This document shows, in pieces, positions 42,431 through 51,536 of a DNA stretch of 64,000 nucleotides; position 1 is the stretch's first letter; the number at the start of each line of letters is the position of its first letter. The DNA lies in contig NZ_JAVREK010000015.1 in the NCBI RefSeq assembly GCF_031845375.1, forward strand, positions 62,001 to 126,000, in the 5' to 3' direction. The notes beneath the pieces were generated by a model, which worked only from the letters and a program-made list of their open reading frames with translations, had not been told where the DNA came from and made no database searches. The stretch is from Streptomonospora wellingtoniae (GTDB taxonomy: Bacteria; Actinomycetota; Actinomycetes; Streptosporangiales; Streptosporangiaceae). The position numbers were made by a program, and so were the translations under genes.

Positions 42431-44878
42431 ATGGACGTGGTGAGGCTGGACGCCATTGCGGCGGGCATGGAGGACTCCGTCGGGGGCAAGGCCGCCGGGC
42501 TCGGCGCGATGCTCGCCCTGGGCGAGCGCGTGCCTTTGGGGTTCTGCCTGACCACCGATTCTTACGCGGCGGGGGAGGTCCCCGAGGACGAGCTGCTGGC
42601 GGCCTACCGCGAGATCGGGGGCGGGCCTGTGGCCGTGCGGTCCAGCGCCACCGCCGAGGACCTGCCCGAGGCCAGCTTCGCCGGCCAGCAGGAGACCTTC
42701 CTGAACGTGGAGGGCGGAGGCGCTCTGGTCGAGGCGGTGCGCCGCTGCTGGGAGTCGCTGGACACCGGCCGGGCCCGCGCCTATCGGGAGGCGAACCTGC
42801 CGCCCGGGACCGAGGCGCGCATGGCCGTGGTCGTCCAGCGCATGGTCGACGCGCAGACCGCCGGCGTGCTGTTCACGGCCGACCCGACGACCGGCAGCCG
42901 CTCGCGCACCGTCGTCGACGCGGCCCACGGCCTGGGAACGGCGGTGGTCGACGGCAGCGTCATCCCCGACCACTACGTCCTCGACGCCGGCGCCCGCCCC
43001 GAGGGCCCCGACGACGGCTGCCTCTCGCCCTCCCAGCTCGCGGAGCTGCACGCGGCCGGCGACCGGCTGCAGCACGGCCTCGGCGCACCGCAGGACGCCG
43101 AGTGGGCCTACGACCGCGACGGCGTCCTCTGGTTGCTCCAGTCGCGGCCGATCACCGCGCTCTTCCCGCTCCCGGCCGAGCCCCGGCGCCCCGAGCCGCG
43201 CTTCTACCTGGAGATCGGCAACATCCAGGGCATGGTCCGGCCGTTCACCCCCGCCGGCATGTCCCTGCTCGAAGAGGCCGTCGAGCGCATGTACGCCGCC
43301 GCCCGCCTGGACGACGGCGTCCGGGACTACTTCGACGTGGCCGCGATCGGCGGCCGCCTCTTCGTCGACGTCACCGGCCTGATGCGCAGTCCGCGCATCC
43401 GCCCCGGCCTGGCCGAGAGCATGCAGGTCTACGGTCCGCGGGTGCAGGCAGCCGTGCGGCTCATGGTGCAGGACCCGCGCTTCACCGGCGCCCCGGCCCC
43501 CGGAGGGTTCCCCGTGCTTCCGCTGCTCCGGATGGCGCTGAAGTACGGACCGCCGTCGCTGCTCGCCTGCGCCGACGTCCTCGCCCGCCCGGAAGCGGCC
43601 CGCGTCCGGGCCCGCGCGGCCATCGCGGAACTCCGCCGCCACCGGGGCCCCGGCGCCGAGGCCGACGCCGCCGAGCGGCTGCGCTACCTCCGCGAGGACG
43701 GGTTCTCGGCGGTCTTCGGTCCCGAGATCGCCCGGGTCACCATGCCGACGATGGTCGGTGTGTTCCTGCCCATGGCATTCCCGGCGCTGCTGAAGGGCGT
43801 CGCCACGCCCGAGGAGGCCGCCGAGGTGCTGCCCGGCGCGCCGCACAACGTCACCACCGAGATGGACCTGGAGCTGTGGCGGCTGGCCGAGGGCGCCGCC
43901 GAACACCGCGACCTGCTCACCGGAACCGACCCGGCGGAACTGGCCGCGCGCTACCACGCGGGGACGCTGCCCGACATCGGACTGCAAGAGTTCCTGAGCC
44001 GCTACGGCCACCGCGCCGGCGCCGAGATCGACCTCGGCGTGCCGCGTTGGGCGGAGGATCCCGCGCCGCTGTTCGCGACCATCGCGAACTACCTGCGCCT
44101 GGACGATCCCGAGCAGGCCCCTCCGCGGCGCTTCGAGCGCGCCGCGGCCCGCGCCGAGGCCGCCGTCGCCGACCTGTCGCGGCGCGCCGTCCGCGCCCGG
44201 CCGGTGCGCGGACGCGTCGCCGCGTTCCTGATGCGCCGCACCCGCGAGCTGGTGGGCATGCGGGAGCTGACAAAGTTCGCCTGGCTGATCCCCTACGCCG
44301 AGATGCGGCGGCAGCTCCTGCTCGCCGGAGCGGAGCTGGCCGACCGCGGTCTGCTCGACGCCGCCGAGGACATCGTGTTCCTCGATCTCGACCGGGCCCG
44401 CGCCGCCGCCGAACGCGGCGTCGACCAGCGCGACCGCGTCGCCGAGCAGAAGGCCTTCTACACGCGCGAGCTGCGCCGCCGGTACGTCCCGGCCGCGATG
44501 CTGTCGGACGGCACCGACGTCGAGGCGCTGGCCCCGCCGCTGCCCGCCTCCGACGCGACCCTCGTCGGCTCCCCGGCCGCGGCGGGCCGGGCCACGGGGC
44601 GCGCGCGAGTCGTCTTCGACCCGGCGGGCGCCCGGATCGAGCCGGGGGAGATCCTGGTCGCCCCGACCACCGACCCGGGCTGGACGCCGCTGTTCATGAC
44701 GGCCGGCGGCCTGGTCACCGAGACCGGCTCGGCGGTGGCGCACGGGCCCACGGTGGCCCGCGAGTACGGCATGCCGGCCGTGATCTGCCTGCGCGGCGCC
44801 ACGCAGACGATCTCCACCGGGGACCTGATCACGATCGACGGCGGCGCCGGGACCGTGGTCTTCGAGACGGAGGAGTGA
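42431..44878 (+). CDS. PEP-synthase/rifampin-phosphotransferase-like enzyme
   Basis: 815 residues in the domain order of PEP synthase and rifampin phosphotransferase (Rph): an ATP-grasp domain (VGGKAAGLGAMLALGERVP, PVAVRSSATAEDLPEASFAGQ, WLLQSRPITALF), a long middle domain (about 250-690), and a C-terminal swivelling phosphohistidine domain with His771 in GSAVAHGPTVAREYGMPAV. The ATP-grasp part lacks about 60 residues that PEP synthase has after TTDSY. The middle domain does not look like the TIM-barrel of PEP synthase and is more in keeping with Rph, so it may phosphorylate an unidentified small molecule; rifamycin inactivation is possible but unproven. GAGGAGGAG precedes the ATG. Confidence 0.82.
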   Translation: MDVVRLDAIAAGMEDSVGGKAAGLGAMLALGERVPLGFCLTTDSYAAGEVPEDELLAAYREIGGGPVAVRSSATAEDLPEASFAGQQETFLNVEGGGALVEAVRRCWESLDTGRARAYREANLPPGTEARMAVVVQRMVDAQTAGVLFTADPTTGSRSRTVVDAAHGLGTAVVDGSVIPDHYVLDAGARPEGPDDGCLSPSQLAELHAAGDRLQHGLGAPQDAEWAYDRDGVLWLLQSRPITALFPLPAEPRRPEPRFYLEIGNIQGMVRPFTPAGMSLLEEAVERMYAAARLDDGVRDYFDVAAIGGRLFVDVTGLMRSPRIRPGLAESMQVYGPRVQAAVRLMVQDPRFTGAPAPGGFPVLPLLRMALKYGPPSLLACADVLARPEAARVRARAAIAELRRHRGPGAEADAAERLRYLREDGFSAVFGPEIARVTMPTMVGVFLPMAFPALLKGVATPEEAAEVLPGAPHNVTTEMDLELWRLAEGAAEHRDLLTGTDPAELAARYHAGTLPDIGLQEFLSRYGHRAGAEIDLGVPRWAEDPAPLFATIANYLRLDDPEQAPPRRFERAAARAEAAVADLSRRAVRARPVRGRVAAFLMRRTRELVGMRELTKFAWLIPYAEMRRQLLLAGAELADRGLLDAAEDIVFLDLDRARAAAERGVDQRDRVAEQKAFYTRELRRRYVPAAMLSDGTDVEALAPPLPASDATLVGSPAAAGRATGRARVVFDPAGARIEPGEILVAPTTDPGWTPLFMTAGGLVTETGSAVAHGPTVAREYGMPAVICLRGATQTISTGDLITIDGGAGTVVFETEE

Positions 44879-45033
44879 GGGACGGCCGGTCAGCCGGGCG
44901 GTCCTACGACCACTTCGTCCAGGACGGCCCCCTTCCGCCGCCCCGCCGCTCGCCGCCGACCGGGCGCGGGGTGCCGTGCCCCGCCGGCTGCGGCCCGGGA
45001 CCCCCGGGCCGCCCTGGCCGACGACGGCGCCCG

Positions 45034-45984
45034 TCAGGGCGGCCCGTCCTCCCCGCCGTTCCCGCCCTCGCGCTCCGGCGGGCCGTGCTCGGTGCCCGAG
45101 GGAGCGACGTCGGCGTCGATGTCGGTTCCCGCGATCTCCTCGCGCAGCCGGTTCAGTCGCTGGCGCGCCGCGACCGAGCCCGAGCGGTCGCGTGCCGCGA
45201 GATCCATGACCAGGGCGTGGACCACCAACCGCCCCGCGAAGTTCTCGTCGGCCGCGCCGGCGGTGGACGGTGGAGTGGACAGCACGGCGTCCACGCGCTC
45301 GCGCAGTTCGTCGCCGAGTGCCTCGGTGATCACCACGACGGGCGCGCCCACCTCCGCGCAGTGGCCCAAGAGCGCCTCGATCTCGCGGAAGAGGCGCAGC
45401 GGGGCCACCACGACGACCACGTCGTCGGCGCCGATGCCCAGCAGGTCGTCGGCCAGCCGGAACCCGGAGGTCTCGACGGCGGTGCCGCGCCGTCCCAGCC
45501 GGCCCAGCTCGATCGCCAGGTAGTGCGCGGTCGACGACGCCGGGCCGATGCCGTAGCAGACGGTCCGCGCCGCCCCGCCGATCAGGTCGACGGCGGCGGC
45601 GAAGGCCCGGGTGTCGAGCACCTCGGGCAGCCGTCGCAGCAGGTCGGCGCTGTCGGCTATCACCCGGTCCAGCACTGGTGCGCCGCCCAGTCCCTCCAGC
45701 CGCTGGTCCAGCACCATGGCGGGGTCGCGGCGCGCCGTGAGCATCTCCAGGACCGAGCGCTTGAGCTCGCGCAGCCCGCTGAATCCGAGTGAGCGCGCGG
45801 TGCGCACCACCGTCGCGTCGCTGGTCCCCGTCAGCGCTGCCAGCCGCTGGGCGGAGGCGGTCACCGCCTCGGCGGGCCGGTTGAGCACGAAGTCGGTGAC
45901 GGCGCGTTCGCGCGGGGACAGCGAGTCCAGCCGCGCCGTGACGCGTGCGCGGAACCCGCCGTCCTCGGTTGATGAAGTTTTCAT
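45034..45984 (-). CDS. MurR/RpiR-family transcriptional regulator
   Basis: 316 residues. N-terminal HTH_6 domain (LSPRERAVTDFVLNRPAEAV, LAALTGTSDATVVRTARSLGFSG) and a SIS domain (TVCYGIGPASSTAHYLAIEL, DDVVVVVAPLRLFREIEAL) that normally binds a phosphosugar or other small ligand. A disordered acidic tail follows. Divergent from a flavin oxidase and GltS-type symporter, which it probably controls. Confidence 0.9.
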   Translation of the reverse strand: MKTSSTEDGGFRARVTARLDSLSPRERAVTDFVLNRPAEAVTASAQRLAALTGTSDATVVRTARSLGFSGLRELKRSVLEMLTARRDPAMVLDQRLEGLGGAPVLDRVIADSADLLRRLPEVLDTRAFAAAVDLIGGAARTVCYGIGPASSTAHYLAIELGRLGRRGTAVETSGFRLADDLLGIGADDVVVVVAPLRLFREIEALLGHCAEVGAPVVVITEALGDELRERVDAVLSTPPSTAGAADENFAGRLVVHALVMDLAARDRSGSVAARQRLNRLREEIAGTDIDADVAPSGTEHGPPEREGGNGGEDGPP

Positions 45985-46011
45985 GTCACTATTGATCCCA
46001 ACATGAAGTGA
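45980..46011. promoter_or_regulatory. Operator candidate in the RpiR/oxidase divergent gap
   Basis: TTCATG (45980-45985) with CATGAA (46002-46007), and TCACT (45986-45990) with AGTGA (46007-46011), form overlapping inverted repeats across the regulator start. A+T-rich for this genome. Candidate RpiR autoregulatory site. Confidence 0.4.
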
Positions 46012-46056
46012 ACACTACTCTTCCTGTGAAGCAGATCTCTCGGCAAGGACTCAGCT

Positions 46057-47193
46057 GTGACGAAACCCCAGTTCGTGATCATCGGCGGCGGCATCCACGG
46101 GTGCGCCGCAGCCTGGATGCTCGCCGACGCCGGGGAGGACGTGCTCCTCCTCGAAGCCGACGGGATCGCCTCCGGAGCCTCCGGCGGCTTCGGTCGGCGC
46201 GGTGTGCGGGGCAACCGGCGCGACCTGCGCGAACTGCCGCTCATGCGGTCCGCCTACCGCCTCTGGCCGACGCTTTCCGAGCGACTGGGCGCGGACACAG
46301 GCTACGAGCGCACGGGCGGGCTCAACCTCATCGAGCAGGAGACGACGGGTACCAAGGGCGGTCTGGTCGCCGCACGGGCGCACGCCGAGGTGCAGAACCG
46401 CAACGGCGTACCCACCGAGGTCCTCGCCCGGGACCGCGTCCTCGAACTGGAGCCCGACCTGGGCGAGGCGATACGCGGGGCCCTGTACTGCCCCTTCGAC
46501 GGCACCGCCGACCACGGCGCCACGACCGCGGCCTTCGCGGCGGCGGCGCGGGCGCGCGGCGCCGTGATCCGGGAGCACAGCCCCGTCACCGGCGTCGAGG
46601 TCTCCGGCGGGCGCGCCGCCGCGGTCACCACCGCGGACGGGCGCCGCCACGAGATCGGCCGGGCGCTGCTGGTTCTCAACAACGCCGGAGCCCCCGACCT
46701 GCTGCGCGACCACTTCGGCGTGACCCTGCCGGTCTGGCGAATCCTGCCGCAGGCCCTGCGCGTCCAGCCCCCGGCCAAGCCGCCCATGCGCCACCTCATC
46801 GGCCACGACCACCGCTCGCTCTCGCTCAAGCCGCTGCCCGACGGCGGCGTCATGGTCAGCGGCGGCTGGCGCGGCCGGTGGAACGCCGAACTCGGCCGCG
46901 GCGAGGCCGTGGACGCCAACGTGCAGGGCAACCTGCGCACCGCCGCTGAGGTCTACGCCGACCTGGCCGACGCCCGGGTCGAGCTCGCCGACGCGGCGCG
47001 GCCCGAGTCGTGCAGCGCCGACGAGATCCCCGTCATCGACCGCGTCCCGGGAACGGCCAACGCCCTGGTGGGCACCGGCTGGACCGGGCACGGCTTCGCC
47101 ATCGCGCCCGCGGTGGCCGAAGCGCTGGCGTTCTGGGTGCGCACGGGGGCGCGCCCGGAGAGCCTGTCCCCCTTCACGGCGGCACGTTTCTAG
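46057..47193 (+). CDS. DAO-family FAD-dependent oxidoreductase
   Basis: 378 residues with the dinucleotide motif FVIIGGGIHGCAAAWMLADAG at the N-terminus, a Glu after strand 2 (LLLEADGIASGASGG) and the C-terminal FAD motif ALVGTGWTGHGFAIAPAVAE, as in glycine/sarcosine/D-amino-acid oxidases. Cytoplasmic. It precedes a GltS-type symporter, so an amino-acid substrate is likely. GTG 46057 has AAGGA about 8 nt upstream. Confidence 0.88.
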   Translation: MTKPQFVIIGGGIHGCAAAWMLADAGEDVLLLEADGIASGASGGFGRRGVRGNRRDLRELPLMRSAYRLWPTLSERLGADTGYERTGGLNLIEQETTGTKGGLVAARAHAEVQNRNGVPTEVLARDRVLELEPDLGEAIRGALYCPFDGTADHGATTAAFAAAARARGAVIREHSPVTGVEVSGGRAAAVTTADGRRHEIGRALLVLNNAGAPDLLRDHFGVTLPVWRILPQALRVQPPAKPPMRHLIGHDHRSLSLKPLPDGGVMVSGGWRGRWNAELGRGEAVDANVQGNLRTAAEVYADLADARVELADAARPESCSADEIPVIDRVPGTANALVGTGWTGHGFAIAPAVAEALAFWVRTGARPESLSPFTAARF

Positions 47194-47296
47194 CCCCACA
47201 GGCACGGGCGCGCCCCGCCGCCGGCGCAGCCCCGGCGCGCCTCCGCCGCCGGGGCGCGGACGCCGCCCGCCCCCCACCGGTCACCCAAGGAGCGCC

Positions 47297-48670
47297 ATGT
47301 TCCCCACCGACGAAGTCGCCGGCGACACCGCGACGACTCTGCTGTTCGCCCTCACCGTGCTGGGCCTGCTCATCCTGGCGGGAGTCCTGCTGCGGCTGCT
47401 GTTCACACCGCTGCGCAAGCTCTTCATCCCGGCCGCGCTGATCGGCGGACTGCTCGGCGCCGCGCTCGGCCCCTACGGCGCGGGCCTGTTCCCCGAAGGC
47501 ATGACCGCCACCTGGTCGGCGCTGCCGGGAATCCTGATCACCGTCGTGTTCGCGCCGATGCTCATCGGTGTGCGGATGCCGAACGTGAAGCAGAGCTACC
47601 GGCTGATCGCGCCGCAGCTGCTGTTCGGCTACATCGGCGACCTGCTGATGATCGGCGTGCCCATGCTGGTGTGCGCGGCACTGCTGATGCCGCTATGGAA
47701 CGTGGACGCCATGTTCGGCACGATCGTCGAGATCGGCTGGCCGGGCGGCCACGGAACCGCCGGGGGCATGGCGCCGGTCTACACCGACCTCGGCTGGGCC
47801 GACGGCGGCGCGCTCGCGCTGGCCGCAGCGACCGTCGGCCTCATCTTCGGCATCGTCATGGGCATGGTGCTGATCAACATCGGGGCGCGGCGCGGCGACG
47901 TCCCCCACGCCGCCGGCGCATCCGACGCCCCCGACCTGCTCGGCGGCGGCCAGCGCCCCGATCTGGGCACGGTCACCCTGAACAAGGACCTCGTCAACGG
48001 GCTGGCCTTCCACGGCGCGCTGATCGCGGTGGCGGTGTTCATCGGGTGGGTCCTCCAGTCGGCGCTGGAGCTGGCGGTGCCCGGTATGCCGCTGTTCCCG
48101 CTGGCGATGATCGGCGGTGCGCTCGTGCAGGCGGTGATCGGCCGCACGCGGCTGGCCGAGGCGGTGGATCCGGGCAGCCTGCGCGCCATCCAGGGCGCCG
48201 CACTGGACCTGCTCGTGGTCGCGGCCGTGGCGTCGGTGTCGATCCCGGTGGTGCTGGCCAACATCGTTCCGCTGGCGCTGCTGATGCTCGTGGCGGCCGC
48301 CGTCGCGGTCGGCTACTTCTACTGGGCGGGCCCCCGGATGTTCCGCGAGTCCTGGTTCGAGCACGCCATCGTCAACTTCGGCACGCTCACCGCCGTCTCG
48401 TCGGTCGGCCTGATGCTGCTGCGCACCGCCGATCCCGACCTCAAGACCGACGCCGCCCGCGCCTACGCGCTGCGCGCGCCGTTCTTGAGCCCGTTCCTCG
48501 GCGGCGGCCTGATCACCGCCCTGCTGCCGATGATCGCCGTGAACTACGGCGCGTGGGCGCTGGGAATCGGCGCCTGCGCTGCGGCAGCGCTGCTCTGGCT
48601 CCTCGCGCGGCTGCTGCGGATCTGGCAGGCCGCGGGCAGCACCGAGAAGGCGGCCGCCGCCTCCTCCTGA
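47297..48670 (+). CDS. gltS: GltS-type sodium/glutamate-like symporter
   Basis: 457 residues with about twelve hydrophobic segments. WPGGHGTAGGMAPVYTDLGW matches the GGHGTAAA signature of the GltS family (PF03616), and two inverted halves are visible. Probably imports an acidic or other amino acid with Na+; the adjacent oxidase would degrade it. AAGGAG lies 4-5 nt before the ATG. Assignment to glutamate itself is uncertain. Confidence 0.78.
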   Translation: MFPTDEVAGDTATTLLFALTVLGLLILAGVLLRLLFTPLRKLFIPAALIGGLLGAALGPYGAGLFPEGMTATWSALPGILITVVFAPMLIGVRMPNVKQSYRLIAPQLLFGYIGDLLMIGVPMLVCAALLMPLWNVDAMFGTIVEIGWPGGHGTAGGMAPVYTDLGWADGGALALAAATVGLIFGIVMGMVLINIGARRGDVPHAAGASDAPDLLGGGQRPDLGTVTLNKDLVNGLAFHGALIAVAVFIGWVLQSALELAVPGMPLFPLAMIGGALVQAVIGRTRLAEAVDPGSLRAIQGAALDLLVVAAVASVSIPVVLANIVPLALLMLVAAAVAVGYFYWAGPRMFRESWFEHAIVNFGTLTAVSSVGLMLLRTADPDLKTDAARAYALRAPFLSPFLGGGLITALLPMIAVNYGAWALGIGACAAAALLWLLARLLRIWQAAGSTEKAAAASS

Positions 48671-48745
48671 CCTCTCCGTGGTCCGCCAGCGTCCGGCCCG
48701 CCCCGTCGGCGCGGGCGGGGGCCAACCGCTTCCCCCGGCCCCGAA

Positions 48746-48814
48746 CCCCGACGATCTTGTAGCTATCGTGAAGGAAAACGATTTCCAGTGACGATAGCTA
48801 CAAGATCAACGGGG
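48746..48814. repeat. Dispersed palindromic repeat, copy 5 (forward orientation)
   Basis: CCCCGACGATCTTGTAGC... and ...GCTACAAGATCAACGGGG enclose GGAAAACGATTTCC, the consensus core. Sits between convergent genes (symporter and winged-helix regulator). Nearly identical to copy 4. Confidence 0.92.
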
Positions 48815-48857
48815 CTGTGCCGGGCGCCGCTGGGGCCGAGCCGTCCCGCCGCGGTGC

Positions 48858-49166
48858 TCAGCCCGAGGCCGGCGGGCCGTCGACAATGGCCCGCAGCGCC
48901 TCCAGGTGGTGCTGGAAGGCGTCGCGGCCCTCCTGCGTCAGCGCCAGGTAGGTGCGCGGCCGCTTGCCGACGAAGACCTTGTGCACCGCCACGTAGCCCG
49001 CGGATTCCAACACGGAGACCTGCTTCGACAGCGCCGACTCGCTGATCTCGACCGTCGTGCGCACCGATTGGAAACCCGCCTGGTCCACCGCGGCCAGCGC
49101 CGCCATGACCGAGAACCGCACCGGCGAGTGCACCACGTCGTCGAGCGACTTCCGCGGGTGTGTCAC
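48858..49166 (-). CDS. Winged-helix regulator, HTH_34 type
   Basis: 102 residues: SLDDVVHSPVRFSVMAALAA, VEISESALSKQVSVLESAGYV as recognition helix region, and GKRPRTYLALTQEGRDAFQHHL as wing and last helix, the PF13601 pattern. No sensor domain. The GTG start overlaps the stop of the membrane-protein gene (GTGA), so the two are coupled. It probably binds the inverted repeat upstream of that gene. Confidence 0.86.
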   Translation of the reverse strand: MTHPRKSLDDVVHSPVRFSVMAALAAVDQAGFQSVRTTVEISESALSKQVSVLESAGYVAVHKVFVGKRPRTYLALTQEGRDAFQHHLEALRAIVDGPPASG

Positions 49167-49627
49167 CGCGCGCCTTCCGCCCCGATGCGGCCCGCGGCGC
49201 GCGGACCGGTCGCCCGCAGGTTCGCGAACGCCGCCACCAGGAAGGGCAGCCCGGTCAGCAGGGCGCCCGCGATCCACCAGAGCGGTTCGCCGCGGAAGAC
49301 CGTGAAACCGAGCGGCACCGTCACGGCGCACGCGGCCCCCGCGACCGGGCCCAGCGAGAAGCACAGGAGCTGGTAGTGGCGCGGTACCACCGCGCGCACG
49401 GCTGACCAGCTCAAGGCCATCGCGCAGGCGACCACGGCGGTCAGGGCGACGGGCATCACCGCCAGGCCGTTCGGCACGAACCCCAGCGCCGCCGTGGCGG
49501 CGGCCGCCACCGCGCCGAGCGCGGCCAGGCAGGCGCTGATCCACCGGCCCTTGCGGCGCTCCCGCCCCATCTCGGCGCCCAGCGCCTCGGCCCGCTCCAA
49601 CGCCTCGCGCGCCTGCCCAAGATCCAT
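49163..49627 (-). CDS. Small membrane protein co-transcribed with the HTH_34 regulator
   Basis: 154 residues with an N-terminal amphipathic/coiled stretch (MDLGQAREALERAEALGAEM) and four hydrophobic segments after ISACLAALGAVAAAATAALGF. Pairs of such membrane proteins with HTH_34 regulators are common in actinobacteria; function unknown. GAGGAGG lies 5-6 nt before the ATG. Confidence 0.75.
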   Translation of the reverse strand: MDLGQAREALERAEALGAEMGRERRKGRWISACLAALGAVAAAATAALGFVPNGLAVMPVALTAVVACAMALSWSAVRAVVPRHYQLLCFSLGPVAGAACAVTVPLGFTVFRGEPLWWIAGALLTGLPFLVAAFANLRATGPRAAGRIGAEGAR

Positions 49628-49664
49628 AACCCCTCCTCGCCTCGACTGTCTCTTGCGACTATGG

Positions 49665-49697
49665 CAAGTGCTTGCCTTTTTGGCAAGCACTTGCCCG
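49665..49697. promoter_or_regulatory. Large inverted repeat upstream of the HTH_34 operon
   Basis: GGCAAGTGCTTGCC (49665-49678) and its exact complement GGCAAGCACTTGCC (49684-49697) are separated by TTTTT. Each half is itself a 6-bp inverted repeat, so four GGCAAG half-sites are present. Lies 38-70 bp upstream of the first start codon; most likely the autoregulatory operator. Confidence 0.75.
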
Positions 49698-49894
49698 AAC
49701 GGATAGAGCGCGCCAAGCACCGTCCCGCGGTGCCGCATGTGACGCCGCGTCATGGGTTGGGCCTCGCGAACGTCATGGGCGAGTCGTGACGCGGGCGCAC
49801 TGCCGGGCGGGCGCCGCAGCCGATGGAATCGGTGGAAGACAGCGCGGCAGGCCGTCCGTCCGAACCCGGACCGAACACAGACGAGGGGAACGAC

Positions 49895-50668
49895 ATGGCA
49901 CTTTCTGGACCGACCGCAGCCGAGGACCCGTTCGCGTCGCCGGAGCGCACCGACGCGGCCCCGCCGGCGGGGCCGGCCGCCGCCGACCGGGGCGGCACCC
50001 GCGACCGCCCCGGTGAGCGTGCCGGGACCGAGGAGCCCGCCGACGCGAAGCAGGCGGCGCTGGACGCCATGGGCGGTCCATGGGGGATCATGGCCTCGGC
50101 GGTGCCGACCGTGGTCTTCGCGACGGCCGTCGCCGTCGCCTCGCTGCCCGTCTCCATCGGGATCGCGGTCGCCGTCGCCCTGGGCATCGCCGTGGTTCAG
50201 CTCCGGCGCGGCGCGACGCTCGGCTCCGCGTCGGGCGGGCTGATCGGCGTGGTGACGGCCGGGGGCGTCTCCGCGCTGACCGGGTCGGCCAACGACTTCT
50301 TCCTGATCGGGATCTGGGCCGCGCTGGCGATCGGCGCGGCCGCGCTCGCCTCGCTCCTCCTGCGCCGCCCGCTGACCGGGGTGATCTGGAACGCGGTGCA
50401 CGGGGGTACGCACGCCTGGCGCAAGGACGGGCCGGCGCTGCTCGCGCACGACACCGCCACGCTCGCGGTGACGCTCATGTGCGCCGCCCGGTTCGGGGTA
50501 CAAGAGTGGCTCTACCGCGCCGACGCCACGAGCGCGCTGGCGCTCGCCGACACCCTCATGGGCTTTCCGCTGACGGGCCTGGTCGCGGTGGTGGTCGTGT
50601 GGGCGTTCCGCCATTCCACCAAGCGGCTGCTCCGCCCGGCCGCAGCCGCGGCCTCCCGGCGCAGCTGA
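49895..50668 (+). CDS. DUF3159-like integral membrane protein
   Basis: 257 residues. A ~60-residue Ala/Glu/Pro-rich N-terminus leads into ALDAMGGPWGIMASAVPTVVFATAVAVA and further hydrophobic helices, with the conserved-looking R-L-TGVIWNAVHGG segment; this resembles the actinobacterial DUF3159 family, of unknown function. ATG 49895 follows GAGGGG by about 7 nt; an in-frame ATG at 49823 lacks one. Monocistronic. Confidence 0.75.
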   Translation: MALSGPTAAEDPFASPERTDAAPPAGPAAADRGGTRDRPGERAGTEEPADAKQAALDAMGGPWGIMASAVPTVVFATAVAVASLPVSIGIAVAVALGIAVVQLRRGATLGSASGGLIGVVTAGGVSALTGSANDFFLIGIWAALAIGAAALASLLLRRPLTGVIWNAVHGGTHAWRKDGPALLAHDTATLAVTLMCAARFGVQEWLYRADATSALALADTLMGFPLTGLVAVVVVWAFRHSTKRLLRPAAAAASRRS

Positions 50669-50773
50669 CCGGCCCGGCCGCCGGTGCCGGTCCCGCGGAG
50701 CCCCCCGCACCCGGAGCCCGCCCGCGCCGAGCGGCGCCCGCCGGCGCCGCCTCCCGGCTGCGGAGGGGCTTTC

Positions 50774-51478
50774 CTACGCGCCTTTGACCCGTCCGCCGCG
50801 CCGTGCCGCCATCTCCTCGACACCCGACATGAGCAGGTCGAGGCCGAAGGCGTAGTGGGAGTCCGGGTCGTCGCACGCGCTCAACGGTGCGGCGGCCTCC
50901 ACCAGGCGCGGGTAGCGTGCAGGCGGCAGCGACTCGAGGAAGCCGCGGACCCGCCGGCGCTCGTCCGCCTCGCCGGGCTCGGCCGGTGCGGCCCCCTCGC
51001 GCGCCCGGACGACGAGGTCGGTGACCGTGCTCAACGCGTGCCGGGCGACCTGCGTCGCCTCGGTGGGCGCAAACCCCGCTTCCCTGAGGGCGTCGAGCAT
51101 CGCCTCGGTGGTGCGCAGGCCGCTCTCGGAGGTGGTTCTGCGGGCCGCCACGAGGGGAGCGGCGCGGGGGCGGGTGCGCAGTACGGCGACCATGGACTCC
51201 AGCAGCGCCCGCAGCCGCGCCTGCCACTCCCCGGCGGGCCGCCGCGCCTGCGCGTCGACCATCTCGTGCAGCCGGTCGGCCATGCCGTCCAGCAGTTCGT
51301 CCTTGCTTCGGAAGTGCCAGTACAGCGCCATGGGCGTGACGCCGAGCTCCTGGGCCAGCCGGCGGATCGTGACGGCCTCCAGGCCCGCCGTATCGGCGAG
51401 CGCGAGCGCTCCCTCGGCGACCGCCCGAGGGGTGAGCGTCGCCCTGTCCGCTGCGTCCGTGCGCTTGCGCTGAGCCAT
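50774..51478 (-). CDS. TetR-family transcriptional regulator
   Basis: 234 residues. N-terminal helix-turn-helix (LADTAGLEAVTIRRLAQELGV, MALYWHFRSKDELLDGMADRL) and a C-terminal domain like that of TetR itself (TetR_C). Divergent from the F420-type oxidoreductase gene across 82 bp containing GTAC-rich palindromes, its likely operator. Confidence 0.9.
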   Translation of the reverse strand: MAQRKRTDAADRATLTPRAVAEGALALADTAGLEAVTIRRLAQELGVTPMALYWHFRSKDELLDGMADRLHEMVDAQARRPAGEWQARLRALLESMVAVLRTRPRAAPLVAARRTTSESGLRTTEAMLDALREAGFAPTEATQVARHALSTVTDLVVRAREGAAPAEPGEADERRRVRGFLESLPPARYPRLVEAAAPLSACDDPDSHYAFGLDLLMSGVEEMAARRGGRVKGA

Positions 51479-51517
51479 CGATTGACGATCGTACAGCGTA
51501 CAGTCTAACGTTCTCGT

Positions 51518-51536
51518 TGTACTAAGTACATGTACA
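51518..51536. promoter_or_regulatory. TetR operator candidate
   Basis: TGTACTAAGTACA is a perfect 13-bp palindrome, overlapping TGTACA immediately downstream; GTACAGCGTACAG occurs 25 bp away. All lie between the divergent regulator and oxidoreductase starts. Confidence 0.6.

Noticed and set aside
48746..48814. Repeat copies at convergent gene ends read as ordinary terminators
   Set aside because: The same sequence also occurs between tandem and divergent genes (copies 1, 2 and 4) and has no T tract, so termination alone does not explain the family.
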